Below, in pieces: positions 25,205 through 35,067 of a stretch of DNA of 47,316 nt. This DNA comes from Nematocida ironsii (taxonomy: Eukaryota; Microsporidia). The stretch spans positions 1 through 47,316 of the forward strand of contig LTDK01000101.1 of the NCBI GenBank assembly GCA_001642415.1, written 5' to 3'. Every line of letters starts with the position of its first letter. Positions within the stretch are counted from its first letter, which is position 1. Under the pieces are notes generated by a model. The model saw only the letters and a list, made by a program, of their open reading frames with translations, had not been told where the DNA came from and made no database searches. A program made the translations under genes and the position numbers.

Positions 25205-26842
25205 ATGCGTCTTTGGAAAAGAAGAGACGAACTCGTGGAATTCACAGATCCGGTGTCTATTGCCTATGATTTTCGCGCGTTGGCATACATAACAGACATG
25301 GATAAGAGAAAAGTAGAAATAGTTGGAACAAATAAGTCTCGTGACCGAATAATCGTTGTCTCAAAGAAAAAGGACATATACGAAATAGAAACCATAGCAA
25401 CCACCACCGAAACCATAGACTACATTGCATCAGTAGACATAATAAAGAATGGCATAAGAGAGTATTTGGTGTACTCTAAAGGAATAAGTGGGTTTAACAT
25501 ATTCACTGTAGACGCACGAGGAAGAGAGACACCAATAGGACACTCTGACAGCATGCCATTTTTAGTTAGCTACGAGGGGCTGAACCCATTTTTGTTTACA
25601 CAACTGGATGGCAAGACCATTTTTATAGATGTAATTGAAGGAAACTCCCATTATAATAAGACTTCGTTTGGGATTCTTCGGAATAATCACTCATCTGGGT
25701 TTATAGATGTTTCTGGGAATGGTGTGGCAGACTTAGTTCTGGACACTGTGAAAAATGGCAGAAGAATTATTGAAATCTGGCAAATGAACGAGTCTAAATA
25801 TACATTGGAGTGCTCGTTTGAAATTAAAGGAGAGACTGGGCCATTTGTGTTTGGTGATTTCACTGGGACAGGCTCTGTAGATATTTTGTACCTCTCTAAT
25901 GGAGTGCCTTCCATAAATATTATACCAAACAGAAGGCTTCCCTACTGCACAGATTTAATAAGGAATAACTGCCTAAAGAAAGACAGTATTATGAAGAGCA
26001 CTGATGTATTTGGGTATGATTCTAGAGATATAATTAAGTATCCAGTGAAGGATATTTATGAGTTCAGCCTTTACACACAAGACGGCCCTGTCTTCCCAAG
26101 TGTGCTGGATATAAACAGTAACACATACCCAGATGTTCTTACAGTAGCACGAAATAAACGCGGCGGGCTATTAAAGCCGATGCTATTCCTTAACACAAAC
26201 GGGTCTGGATTTGAGAATGAAGATGTCTTTGAGGACTGCACAGGGCCAGCACAGAGTGTTTCTTTCTACCGACAGGATAAGGGGATTTGGACTGTTTTAG
26301 AAACAAAAACCATAAACGACCAGCCTAGCTTATACATATATAAGAACAACTCAGATATTTCTGGGTACTATCTAAGCATAGCTGCAAATATTCAGAAGCC
26401 TTCATTAACTGCTCCCGCCGTTGGTGCAAGCCATGCGTGTAGAATTGCTGAGACGGGAAGGGTGATAGTTGGGTTCTATCCACCACAGACAGGATATACT
26501 ACTCTTCAATCTCCAGTTATTATGATGGGACTTGGTACTACAAATGTATTTGTTGGTTCATTCCATTCAAGAATACCGAGTAATGATTACCTTCCTGGGT
26601 ACATTCAGGATAAAATAGTCCCAAACTCTGAGTTGGTTGTAGAGGCAACCCCAGATAAGAAAACACTGAAAACCTCGCTTTACTTAAACACAAATGCATA
26701 TTGGCCCCTTGCAATTCCAATTATTCTTAGTATTCTGTTTGTTTTGGTAATTATTACAGCATACTTCTCACTTAAAACTAGAAAAGGCACCAAGCGTGGC
26801 ATGAGAAGAACCAGATATGACGTGGCATTCCGTGCTTTGTAA
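25205..26842 (+). CDS. ITFG1/LINKIN-like FG-GAP membrane protein
   Basis: ITFG1 (T-cell immunomodulatory protein, LINKIN) is a type I membrane protein with an FG-GAP beta-propeller outside the cell. The 545-residue product shows the propeller repeats as short Asp/Asn-rich loops, such as GFIDVSGNGVADLVL, VFGDFTGTGSVDILYLSNG and VLDINSNTYPDVLTV. Further on come YIQDKIVPNSELVVEATP and a transmembrane helix at about 506-528, followed by a basic tail (KTRKGTKRGMRRTR). Unlike animal members there is no hydrophobic signal peptide: the protein begins MRLWKRRDELVEFTD, and a stop codon lies a few codons upstream in frame. Either a leader is missing or unusual, or insertion uses the C-terminal helix. 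Confidence 0.82.
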   Translation: MRLWKRRDELVEFTDPVSIAYDFRALAYITDMDKRKVEIVGTNKSRDRIIVVSKKKDIYEIETIATTTETIDYIASVDIIKNGIREYLVYSKGISGFNIFTVDARGRETPIGHSDSMPFLVSYEGLNPFLFTQLDGKTIFIDVIEGNSHYNKTSFGILRNNHSSGFIDVSGNGVADLVLDTVKNGRRIIEIWQMNESKYTLECSFEIKGETGPFVFGDFTGTGSVDILYLSNGVPSINIIPNRRLPYCTDLIRNNCLKKDSIMKSTDVFGYDSRDIIKYPVKDIYEFSLYTQDGPVFPSVLDINSNTYPDVLTVARNKRGGLLKPMLFLNTNGSGFENEDVFEDCTGPAQSVSFYRQDKGIWTVLETKTINDQPSLYIYKNNSDISGYYLSIAANIQKPSLTAPAVGASHACRIAETGRVIVGFYPPQTGYTTLQSPVIMMGLGTTNVFVGSFHSRIPSNDYLPGYIQDKIVPNSELVVEATPDKKTLKTSLYLNTNAYWPLAIPIILSILFVLVIITAYFSLKTRKGTKRGMRRTRYDVAFRAL

Positions 26843-27042
26843 ATTTCTTTGATAAGAACAAGAAATCTAAAATAAAAACACACCATTTACATATTCAATC
26901 TATCTCAGCATTAAAGTATTATGAAATTCAATGACCCACAGAAATTTTTATAGCAATTTACATTAATTAAAATGGATTGTACATGACAGTAAGTATAGAG
27001 AGGATTAAATACTAACTAATTTATTTATGCTCAGTTCAGTTA

Positions 27043-28764
27043 TTAATGCATAGCCTTAATCTGTGTTAGAAGATTTGTGCACTCTTCAAGATAGTCCACT
27101 GGTTTTATTGAGATGGCAGTGTACCGCATCTGTGGCTCACCATTGTATGTGGACTCTCTTCCTCTTATGTTTATGATCATTTCTGCTCCTATTGACTGCT
27201 GTGTTATTTCCTTATACTTGTCATTGTCATTTACTGATAGGTTATTTAGGTCTACTGCGGATAGATTATTAAACAAGACAGATGCAGTGTCGCCAAATGC
27301 AGAAATCCATATAGATGAAGAATTATCTGATATTGACAGACTTGGTCCATAGCTATAACTGCACCTTGCGTACGTTGCATCGCACTTGTTGCAGTAGTAA
27401 TCCTCTGGAGAGTCTATTTTATGCTCAACCTTTTTGTTGCAGTTATCTGCTATACATGAGGTGTACATTAAAGTCTTTTCTGATATAAACAGAACGGTGC
27501 ACTTGACAGTTGCATATTCCATGCAGTCTGTTTTTACATCAGCAATTTTTACCTGTCTGTTTGCTCCACCAACAGATTTTCTTGTGCTAACAGAGGATGA
27601 CGTCTGGAGTATATTTTCATTTTTGTTGTACCACCCTTTCAGCTTGAATACTTCTGGTAGTTCTGGATTAAACGATATAATCCCATCCCGTGACAAACCA
27701 ATCTGTGGAGTATTCTGGTATTCAGTAATTCTTGCACTTTCCAATAATAAAATATCACCTACTGAAAATTCCATTGCTGCTGTGTCCTCCCACACAATAA
27801 ATGGCGCAGTTTCTCCAGAATCATCTCCAACGCGCAGTGTTCTTTTTTTCATTGCGTATTGGTCCTTTTTTCGCAAAACTGTCTCAATCTCCCCCACTGA
27901 AGTTATCACTACCATCATAGAAACTACTTCATTAGTTTTATTCACAAGCTGTGACACTTTTACAATTGCTTTAGGCATTTTAACCACCTTAACTGCATCT
28001 GCTGTCTGTGTTATTGTAAATGACCTGTCCACAAATATTTCGTACTCGTGAATGTCCTCATTGTATGTCTTATTGGCTAGCTTCAATGTTCCTCCTGTTA
28101 TCTCATAGGTCTTGTATAACTGTATCTTATCATAGAATGTATCTACAAATTCTGTGAAGAATATTATATTACACTTACTATCACCATCTGTAACAATTAT
28201 ACTGAACACTTTTCCTGCTCTTCCATCTTTAGTATACTCCCGCACAGATGTTTTGCTCACTACTTTTGCTTTTATGCACCAAGTAATTGGCTGGAATGGA
28301 TTTAACCCTATAATTGTTGTTACAACCCTTTTTGCTTCTTTTTTAGGAGTGCCTCTCTCTCCAGGAATAGCATCCATTTTTCTTTTACACGGACTTGCAC
28401 CAATACTTCCCCATGAGTCATCTGTTTTTCTTTTTCTTTGTATTTCTAAAATCTCCTTTATGTATATAATTGGCTTAGATGAATACGTTCCAGATGCCAT
28501 GTTCCCTATTTTGATTATGTCGCCAGATGAGAGTTGATTATTTGCTAATGCATCAGCATATTTAGAGCTTAGTAAACACTCTTGTAGGGTGTTGTTGTCG
28601 GTTACCACCAATCTTATTTTACTCTGAATCACTGAATGGTCCGGTGCACTTATACTGACTATTTTTACTACTAAATCATTTTGGTTGCCCTCCTGAGAAG
28701 ACGGCTTAAATGCTCTGGTAATACTTCCCGGTGTAATTTCAAGATTCCCCTCCTGGATATGCAT
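27043..28764 (-). CDS. RFA1: replication protein A large subunit (RPA1)
   Basis: RPA1 binds single-stranded DNA in replication and repair. The 573-residue protein is close to the family length. It has the N-terminal OB fold (about 1-105), DBD-A (about 150-260, with WCIKAKVVSKTSVREYTKDG), DBD-B (about 275-385) and DBD-C (about 405-565). DBD-C carries its zinc ribbon: CIADNC, then YYCNKCDATY. The linker between the N-terminal fold and DBD-A is short and basic. It is divergent from the CAP-Gly gene with 49 bp between start codons. Confidence 0.95.
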   Translation of the reverse strand: MHIQEGNLEITPGSITRAFKPSSQEGNQNDLVVKIVSISAPDHSVIQSKIRLVVTDNNTLQECLLSSKYADALANNQLSSGDIIKIGNMASGTYSSKPIIYIKEILEIQRKRKTDDSWGSIGASPCKRKMDAIPGERGTPKKEAKRVVTTIIGLNPFQPITWCIKAKVVSKTSVREYTKDGRAGKVFSIIVTDGDSKCNIIFFTEFVDTFYDKIQLYKTYEITGGTLKLANKTYNEDIHEYEIFVDRSFTITQTADAVKVVKMPKAIVKVSQLVNKTNEVVSMMVVITSVGEIETVLRKKDQYAMKKRTLRVGDDSGETAPFIVWEDTAAMEFSVGDILLLESARITEYQNTPQIGLSRDGIISFNPELPEVFKLKGWYNKNENILQTSSSVSTRKSVGGANRQVKIADVKTDCMEYATVKCTVLFISEKTLMYTSCIADNCNKKVEHKIDSPEDYYCNKCDATYARCSYSYGPSLSISDNSSSIWISAFGDTASVLFNNLSAVDLNNLSVNDNDKYKEITQQSIGAEMIINIRGRESTYNGEPQMRYTAISIKPVDYLEECTNLLTQIKAMH

Positions 28765-28813
28765 GGTATTCGAAAAAATAAACTAAATAAATCCAGCAAA
28801 TTTTGTTGTACAA

Positions 28814-29401
28814 ATGGGCGATACAAAAGACTTATCTCTGGAAAAATCACCTTCTATGAGCATAGCACTCGGTGATAAAGTAGTTGTAGACAGGTTATAC
28901 ATTGGTACAGTCAAATATATAGGAAGAGTTGGCACAAAAAAGCACAATTCATTGGGTATAGAGCTAGACGTACCAAATGGCGAGAATAATGGAAGCAGAG
29001 CAGGAAGAGTATATTTCCAGTGCAAACCCAGGCATGGTATATTCAGAGAATTTAAGGATGTAAAGAAATATAAACCACTTGAATATAATCAGACAGGAAT
29101 AATCAACACAACAGAAATAGAAGAAGTCCCCAGCCCAAAAGTCCTCTCTGAGCTATTAAATGATAATGTTGAAATACAAAGAATGCTTGAAGAGCTCAGA
29201 AAAGAGAATAAAAAATTAGAAGATGACCTTGAAAAAGAAAAGAAAAAGGTTTCTTTGCTGGAAAATGAAATAATTTTAAGAAACCAGAGAGAGAAAGCAT
29301 TTCTTACAAAATCCGATAAATTTGGGATAAATTCTATTCTAACAGAGATTATAAACAAAATAAAAGAGAAAATAGAAATTGAACAGAAAATATTTAAATA
29401 A
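28814..29401 (+). CDS. CAP-Gly domain protein with coiled coil
   Basis: CAP-Gly domains bind the C-terminal tails of tubulin, EB1 or CLIP proteins. The 195-residue product has the domain at about 16-82. It is recognisable from GDKVVVDRLYIGTVKYIG, GIELDVPNGENNGSRAG and YFQCKPRHGIF. The usual GKNDG motif reads GENNG, a modest change at the peptide-binding groove. A charged coiled coil follows (about 110-160), then a short C-terminal helix. It may be a minimal microtubule plus-end or dynactin-p150-like protein, or a tubulin cofactor relative; size alone does not decide. Confidence 0.9.
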   Translation: MGDTKDLSLEKSPSMSIALGDKVVVDRLYIGTVKYIGRVGTKKHNSLGIELDVPNGENNGSRAGRVYFQCKPRHGIFREFKDVKKYKPLEYNQTGIINTTEIEEVPSPKVLSELLNDNVEIQRMLEELRKENKKLEDDLEKEKKKVSLLENEIILRNQREKAFLTKSDKFGINSILTEIINKIKEKIEIEQKIFK

Positions 29402-29437
29402 ATTATAAAAGAGAAATTTCGAAAATATTTAAATATT

Positions 29438-29626
29438 TTATTGTATAAGCAATTTTATATTCTGTATAATGAATTCTATGTAAGTATGTGCACCTTTTAT
29501 TACTAATACAGTATAATTATTATTTAATGGTTTTGATTGTATATTATATTGTGATATAAGGTATTTTAAGGGTACGAGTCTTTCATTTTTAAGTATAATC
29601 TGACTTGTATAAATATTTATGTGCAT
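29438..29626 (-). CDS. possible small protein, 62 aa, faintly Pcc1-like
   Basis: This short open frame has an ATG and is convergent with the CAP-Gly gene (36 bp between stops). The pattern of an N-terminal strand, then NERLVPLKYLI, then YTVLVIKGAHTYIEFIIQNI is reminiscent of the small KEOPS subunit Pcc1, which has a strand, a helix beginning with Glu-Arg and a closing helix. The likeness is weak. It may also be a chance frame. I see no zinc motif or transmembrane segment. Confidence 0.35.
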   Translation of the reverse strand: MHINIYTSQIILKNERLVPLKYLISQYNIQSKPLNNNYTVLVIKGAHTYIEFIIQNIKLLIQ

Positions 29627-29914
29627 TATTCCTAAGTAATTCTAATATTATAAAAATAGCTGAAATAATTTATATTTATATGAATTATATGGTCATTTGG
29701 GGTTATTGGATGGTTTTATGTGTATTACAGTTGATTTATGTGATTTTATTGGGGTATTTCTGATTTATTCTTTATATTTTAGGGTATATGAATATTTATA
29801 CGAGAAATCAGTTAGAAAAATACAAAAATTAATTTTTATTATGATTATTAAATCCAGAGAATTTTGTATTTAAAATCCAGTATAAAAACTAATTATACAG
29901 TTACCATAGATTGT

Positions 29915-32320
29915 CTATTCCAAACGGAGGGTCTTAGTTTTGTCGTTTATCTTCTGTATGTTTTGTTTAATTGAGGCTTTGATGGTTTTTAATGTTTCCG
30001 GATTGCCTGGGTAGTTTTTAGCTAAATAATCATCTAAATACTCATCTACACGATTTGGTTCATATTCATTCACTTGTTCGTATATATGGAGTAGTTCATC
30101 TATAGACAATACATCTGGTGCTGTTATTGCATTAGTGTCATCTGTGTAATTTGGTGCTCCTGCTAGTGACTCTGTTGGAGATGAACCATTAGAATACTTC
30201 TCAGGCCAGAAAACGTATATGGGATCATCATGCTTTATATCTCTTAGTAGTTCAGATCTTGTAATTGGAGTTTCTTTTGATGAATTCTCACTTTCTTCTG
30301 TATTTATTGCAGATGTAGAATTACTAGAACTTTCTACTGGTTGTACTGGCTGTGTACTAGAATTTGATAGATGAAGTAAACTTACATCATTCCCTATAGA
30401 TTTTTTTTCTTCTGCAGCTAATTCTTCATTGGTTGGTTCTGAGATTCGCACATTATGCTTTAATCCTTCAGGATTACTAACGCCTAAAGGAATGCCTATA
30501 GATCCATTTGGTGTAGGTATAACTAAATTATGATTTACTACGGTTGGCATACCGATACCAGCACATGCACTAGGAATTGTTATAGACTTATCTGATTTGG
30601 CTGGCATACCATCTGAATTACTTGACCAATAAAACTTCATTGGGCCATTTGCAGTGGGTACAGTTATCGGGATAGTTCCACCCATGCCACTAGTTGGTCC
30701 AGGGAATACTATCTGGTCATTTGTACTAGTAGCATTAACTGGTCCACTTGAGCCCATGGCATTGGTTGGTCCTGGGAATAGTATCTGGTCACTTGTACTA
30801 GTAGCATTGGTTGATCCATTTGTTCCCATGGCATTGGTTGGCCCAGGGAATAGTATCTGGTCATTTCCACCTATGGCATTAACTGGTCCACTTGAGCCCA
30901 TAGCATTGGTTGGTCCAGGAAATAGTATTTGGTCATTTGTTCCCATAGCATTAACTTGTCCATTTATACTAGTAGCATTGGTTGGCCCTGGGAATACTAT
31001 CTGGTCATTTCCACCTATGGCATTAACTGGTCCATTTGTTCCCATGGCATTAGTTGGTCCTGGAAATACTAAAGAACTACCATTATTAATCTCATTTCTG
31101 TTCATTACTGTTGAATTGTTATTTGCTGCTGTAGAATTAGTTGCTGCATCTGCTGATTTACTGTCTATTCTTGGAGTTATTATAGAATTGTTTCCTATCC
31201 CTTGCAATGTCCCATTATTTAAATTACAGCATTCTTTTGCTGAATCCGGTGATTGAAAAATATTCTCTTCTATATTTGCTATAAGTGTAATTGCTGTGGT
31301 ATTTACATTTTCTGTATTTGCATTAGAAATATTTGTAGAATTTCCTGTTCCTTCTGTTAGTACTGCTGTATCCACAGTTGGCTTCACATTAACATCAATT
31401 GGTTGAATCAATGGCTCAATAGGAGACATACCCAATGAACTATTTGCATTACGGTCATTTAAATATACTGTAAGAGTCTTTGATGGAGATATTTTTAAAC
31501 TGTATTTTACATTTGGTTCACTAATGAGTGATAATGGTATAATAACACAATTTGTCTGTGCGTTCATTTTAATGGATTTTTCATTCTGTTCACTTTCTTC
31601 AGTTTGTTCACTTTCTTCAGTTTGTTCACTTTCTTCAGTCTGCTTACGTTCTTTAATCCTCTTAGGCCTTTGTTCTGTTTTTTCATCTAATGACCTATAC
31701 TCATCTGGAATATCCAGGATTTTTTTAATCCATCTAGCTTCTTCCTCTTTCTCTTCTTCCTCTTTCTCTTCTTTCTCCTTTTTATATTCATCTTCTATAT
31801 ATTCCCTATTTCTGCATGATATTGTATTCTTGGGTATTAATGGTTCTATACGGCCATAATACGGCATTTGCATAGATTCTGTATTTATTCTGATATTATT
31901 GGTTTCTCTGGTATTACTGCAGTCTATTCGATTATTATCCATTGGTTCAGATGGTATACACTTTATCCTACATACGTCGTAATTAATACACCTATCTGAA
32001 CTAGTTGAATTATCAGATAATGAATTTTCAACAGTACCTTCTGTGGTATATGATGAATAGTTGAATACTCCACTGTCTTCACTGGATATACTATCAATTA
32101 TTTCTCTTATACCATTATAATTAATACTATCACTGGCTTTAACATCTTCTTTACTATTCTCATTTTTTAAAATCTTCTTTAAAACAGATTCTTTCTCCTT
32201 TTCAGATTCTTTCTCCTTTACAGATGGTTCATTCGAGGTACGTGAAAATCCCCATATACCCCCTATAATGATTGTTCCTATAATAGCAACAGCAAGTACT
32301 GCAATTATCCTAGGATTCAT
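29915..32320 (-). CDS. Asn/Ser/Thr-rich type II membrane protein with 24-aa repeats
   Basis: This 801-residue orphan protein has a transmembrane segment at about 5-25 and a long hydrophilic region that would lie outside the membrane if the helix is a signal anchor. Near residues 180-255 are Glu/Lys-rich stretches with the hexapeptide EESEQT repeated. The centre holds five tandem 24-residue units ending FPGPT (see repeat entry). Many Asn-Xaa-Ser/Thr sequons occur. The C-terminal ~110 residues, from about 690, are less biased and may fold (WPEKYSNGSSPTESLAG, VDEYLDDYLAKNYPGNPETL). It matches no family I know. It is probably surface or secretory and lineage-specific. Confidence 0.8.
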   Translation of the reverse strand: MNPRIIAVLAVAIIGTIIIGGIWGFSRTSNEPSVKEKESEKEKESVLKKILKNENSKEDVKASDSINYNGIREIIDSISSEDSGVFNYSSYTTEGTVENSLSDNSTSSDRCINYDVCRIKCIPSEPMDNNRIDCSNTRETNNIRINTESMQMPYYGRIEPLIPKNTISCRNREYIEDEYKKEKEEKEEEEKEEEARWIKKILDIPDEYRSLDEKTEQRPKRIKERKQTEESEQTEESEQTEESEQNEKSIKMNAQTNCVIIPLSLISEPNVKYSLKISPSKTLTVYLNDRNANSSLGMSPIEPLIQPIDVNVKPTVDTAVLTEGTGNSTNISNANTENVNTTAITLIANIEENIFQSPDSAKECCNLNNGTLQGIGNNSIITPRIDSKSADAATNSTAANNNSTVMNRNEINNGSSLVFPGPTNAMGTNGPVNAIGGNDQIVFPGPTNATSINGQVNAMGTNDQILFPGPTNAMGSSGPVNAIGGNDQILFPGPTNAMGTNGSTNATSTSDQILFPGPTNAMGSSGPVNATSTNDQIVFPGPTSGMGGTIPITVPTANGPMKFYWSSNSDGMPAKSDKSITIPSACAGIGMPTVVNHNLVIPTPNGSIGIPLGVSNPEGLKHNVRISEPTNEELAAEEKKSIGNDVSLLHLSNSSTQPVQPVESSSNSTSAINTEESENSSKETPITRSELLRDIKHDDPIYVFWPEKYSNGSSPTESLAGAPNYTDDTNAITAPDVLSIDELLHIYEQVNEYEPNRVDEYLDDYLAKNYPGNPETLKTIKASIKQNIQKINDKTKTLRLE
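30692..31051 (-). repeat. five tandem 72-bp coding repeats
   Basis: Five direct units of exactly 72 bp (24 codons) lie inside the gene at 29915-32320. Each runs from NAMG- or NATS-type starts to DQI(V/L)FPGPT; one unit is NAMGTNGPVNAIGGNDQIVF plus PGPT. Units differ at a few positions in mosaic fashion (TNG or SSG; AIGG or ATST), as expected from unequal exchange. Confidence 0.92.
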
Positions 32321-33060
32321 TTACTACTGAAATTCAGTTGTATTACTTCTTATATAGTTTAAATAATCAATTGACAGATAAACAAATTTATGTCACAGAT
32401 ATAAATATATAATATAATACAACAAAGATAAAAAATATTATTTATAATAGAATGGTCTATAAATTATTATTTAATAGGTATTGTATTATAAATAATATAT
32501 ATTACACATAGTATAATAAATAATATACGTATATATTAAAATTAAAATAAATGACAGGTTATAATAAAAAAATAAATACATAACTTATTACATATAGTAT
32601 ACTAAGTACTACTTTATGATCAATTAATAATAAGTTATAGTATAAGAGTATATTATAATTTATTACATATAGTATAATAAGTATTTCAGGATATGTTATA
32701 ACTTATTACACATAGTATAATAAGTACTACTTTATGATCAATTAACAATAAGTTATAAGTATAAGAGTATATTATAATTTATTACATATAGTATAATAAG
32801 TATTTCAGGATATGTTATAACTTATTACACATAGTATAATAAGTACTACTTTATGATCAATTAACAATAAGTTATAAGTATATTATTTATTTTATTAATA
32901 TTGTACTATAAATTATTTATACTATAATTTATTACACATAGTATAATAAGTACTACTTTATAATCAATTAACAATAAGTTATAGTATAAGAGTATACTAT
33001 AATTTATTACATATAGTATAATAAGTACTACTTTATAATCAATTACTAATAAATTCTGTT
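32321..33060. repeat. tandem array of about 119-bp units built on a 21-bp palindrome
   Basis: From 32583 a unit of 118-119 bp repeats, with copies starting at 32583, 32701 and 32820 and rearranged partial copies up to about 33050. Each unit contains ACTTATTACACATAGTATAA-type palindromes plus the linkers ACTACTTTATGATCAATTAA and GTATTTCAGGATATG. The array reaches into the last codons of the gene at 33046-35067. From 32321 to 32582 the DNA is AT-rich and holds only degenerate copies. Confidence 0.88.
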
Positions 33061-35067
33061 TAGTATATAAGTATACATAAATATTATTATTCCTGTTAAT
33101 TTCTGATACATTCTGTTATTAATTAAATTTTCTGTTGTATTAGTCTGATTATCCGTTGTATAAATACAATTTTTACTCTCTTCTGTGGTAAATATGTCTA
33201 AATCATTGTTATTATTGAATATTTCAATGATTTTAATGGATTTAATGAATATTTTTGAATTAATTTTTGTTTTTATGTTGATTTTTATGTGATCCATTAA
33301 ATTTTCAGTTATTTTTTGATTATAATTTTTTTTTGTTATAAAATTTTCATTAATTTCAGGTATTTTTATAAAATTTTTTATAACTGTAGATATGTCATAA
33401 AGACTTTTTATACAATTATCAATAAATTCTGTATCTTTAGGGTTATATCGGGTTATTTCTTCTGTGACTGTATTTGTCACTACATATATAATACTACTCG
33501 CTGTACTTATAAGATATTCAATATGCTTGGTTATGCTTATAATGGCTGAATCTATTATTATATACATATTATGGTCTAATCCTAATACGTTATAGTTAAT
33601 TAATGCAGATTCTATTGATTTTGATAAATCCGTTATTTTTTCATTATTATTTTTGATTTTTTCTAATTTTTCATTATCAAAATTTTCTGAATTATTTAAA
33701 AAAACAGTTATTATTTCTGTTAACATACTTATAATTGAATCTACTTGTGATATAAATGAAATATTTGTACTCTGCCACATGATTGAATACTTTAAATACT
33801 CTTTGCACTTATCAGAACATGTTTTTATGGCAGAATCAATAGTTTCATATGAAATTATTTCCTTTTCTAGTAATTCATCAAAATTTTTATCAATAAATAA
33901 ATAAAAATCTTTTTTTGCATACACAAATAAATTTATCTGCGTATAAATGAATAAATTAAAATCACTTAAATTGTTCTTTAACGTGTTTATATAATCAATT
34001 GCTATCATGATAGGATCTGTTTTTAAATCTTTTTTAATAAAATTTTTTAATAATTCGTTATTTCCTAAAAGGGAATTATCTATTTTTAAACTATTAAAAA
34101 TATATTTTGATGGTGTTATACCTAAATAATTATTAATCATTAACTTAAAATATGAATTTGCATCTGTCTCTGACATGTCATTACTTATGGTATATTGCAT
34201 AATAAGTCTCATCACATTATCCAACAGGATTATTGCATTAGAAATACTATTATATTTTACACATGGCGTAATAATAATAAAGTCATTTAAATGGGAAAAT
34301 ACAGCAGTATCTTGATCATTACTTTTTACATAATGATTTAATAATTCGTACTGTATTACTTTATAACTATCATACGAATTAAGGATATAATCAGCTGGCC
34401 AAATATGCCTGTTAGAATTAGTGCCTGATTTAGTTTCTCTGTTGTATTTGGTCTTATACTCATCCCAGTCTCTAGTACAACTAATTATACAACGAGAAAT
34501 CTTATTACTTATTATACTATGTGTAGTATATTCTGATAAGTTATCATTACTTATTACACTATGTGTAGTATATTTTGATAAGTTATCATTACTTATTACA
34601 CTATCTGTACTATATTCTGATAAATTATCATTACTTATTACACTATCTGTATTATATTCTGGTTCACTGCGTGTACTATATTCTAATTCACTATCAGTAC
34701 TTAATACACTATCTGTACTATATTCTGATACATTGTCATTACTTATTACACTATCTGTATTATATTCTGATACATTGTCATTATTTATTACACTATGTGT
34801 ACTATGTTCTGTTATACTTCTTTTGTTTATGTGAGTATTCTCGTATTTATTTTGTGCTTTGGATATTCTGGCTATAATCTCAGAATAAATTTGTGCACGG
34901 CTGTTATTTATGCTGTTTATACCTGGATTTGGGAATGCCGGGATAGGCCTGGCTGTATTATTTTGTTGTTGACAATTATTTACACATGTACCATTAATTA
35001 ATGTACTTATAACACTATTACTTATAAATAATATAAATAGAACTGAACTTATTACACTATTACTCAT
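33046..35067 (-). CDS. secreted repeat protein containing palindrome-derived 14-aa repeats
   Basis: This 673-residue orphan protein has an N-terminal hydrophobic leader (about 1-25) built from two similar pieces, SNSVISSVLF and SNSVIST. A Cys-Asn-Asn-Cys motif follows near residue 28. Residues about 86-188 are tandem 14-residue units of the type NDNLSEYSTDSVIS. From about residue 195 the protein is non-repetitive, Asn/Ile/Lys-rich and mostly helical, to the end. Codon use is extremely AT-rich. The stop codon lies inside the 119-bp array. No known family. Secretion is inferred from the leader. Confidence 0.75.
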   Translation of the reverse strand: MSNSVISSVLFILFISNSVISTLINGTCVNNCQQQNNTARPIPAFPNPGINSINNSRAQIYSEIIARISKAQNKYENTHINKRSITEHSTHSVINNDNVSEYNTDSVISNDNVSEYSTDSVLSTDSELEYSTRSEPEYNTDSVISNDNLSEYSTDSVISNDNLSKYTTHSVISNDNLSEYTTHSIISNKISRCIISCTRDWDEYKTKYNRETKSGTNSNRHIWPADYILNSYDSYKVIQYELLNHYVKSNDQDTAVFSHLNDFIIITPCVKYNSISNAIILLDNVMRLIMQYTISNDMSETDANSYFKLMINNYLGITPSKYIFNSLKIDNSLLGNNELLKNFIKKDLKTDPIMIAIDYINTLKNNLSDFNLFIYTQINLFVYAKKDFYLFIDKNFDELLEKEIISYETIDSAIKTCSDKCKEYLKYSIMWQSTNISFISQVDSIISMLTEIITVFLNNSENFDNEKLEKIKNNNEKITDLSKSIESALINYNVLGLDHNMYIIIDSAIISITKHIEYLISTASSIIYVVTNTVTEEITRYNPKDTEFIDNCIKSLYDISTVIKNFIKIPEINENFITKKNYNQKITENLMDHIKINIKTKINSKIFIKSIKIIEIFNNNNDLDIFTTEESKNCIYTTDNQTNTTENLINNRMYQKLTGIIIFMYTYILNRIY
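34504..34811 (-). repeat. 42-bp coding repeats carrying the 21-bp palindrome
   Basis: About seven tandem units of 42 bp encode variants of NDNLSEYSTDSVIS. Each contains ATTACTTATTACACTATCTG or ATTACTTATTACACTATGTG, which is the same palindrome found in the neighbouring spacers. One unit is shortened and altered (ELEYSTRSEPEY). All length changes keep the frame. Confidence 0.9.

Noticed and set aside
30654..31256. 200-codon plus-strand ORF with VGPGN repeats
   Set aside because: Antisense of the 72-bp coding repeats of the gene at 29915-32320.
34421..34877. Plus-strand ORFs with LYSDKLSLLITL-type or ILIHCHYLLHY-type repeats
   Set aside because: Antisense readings of the 42-bp repeats; only the minus-strand frame has a leader and continues into a long non-repetitive region.
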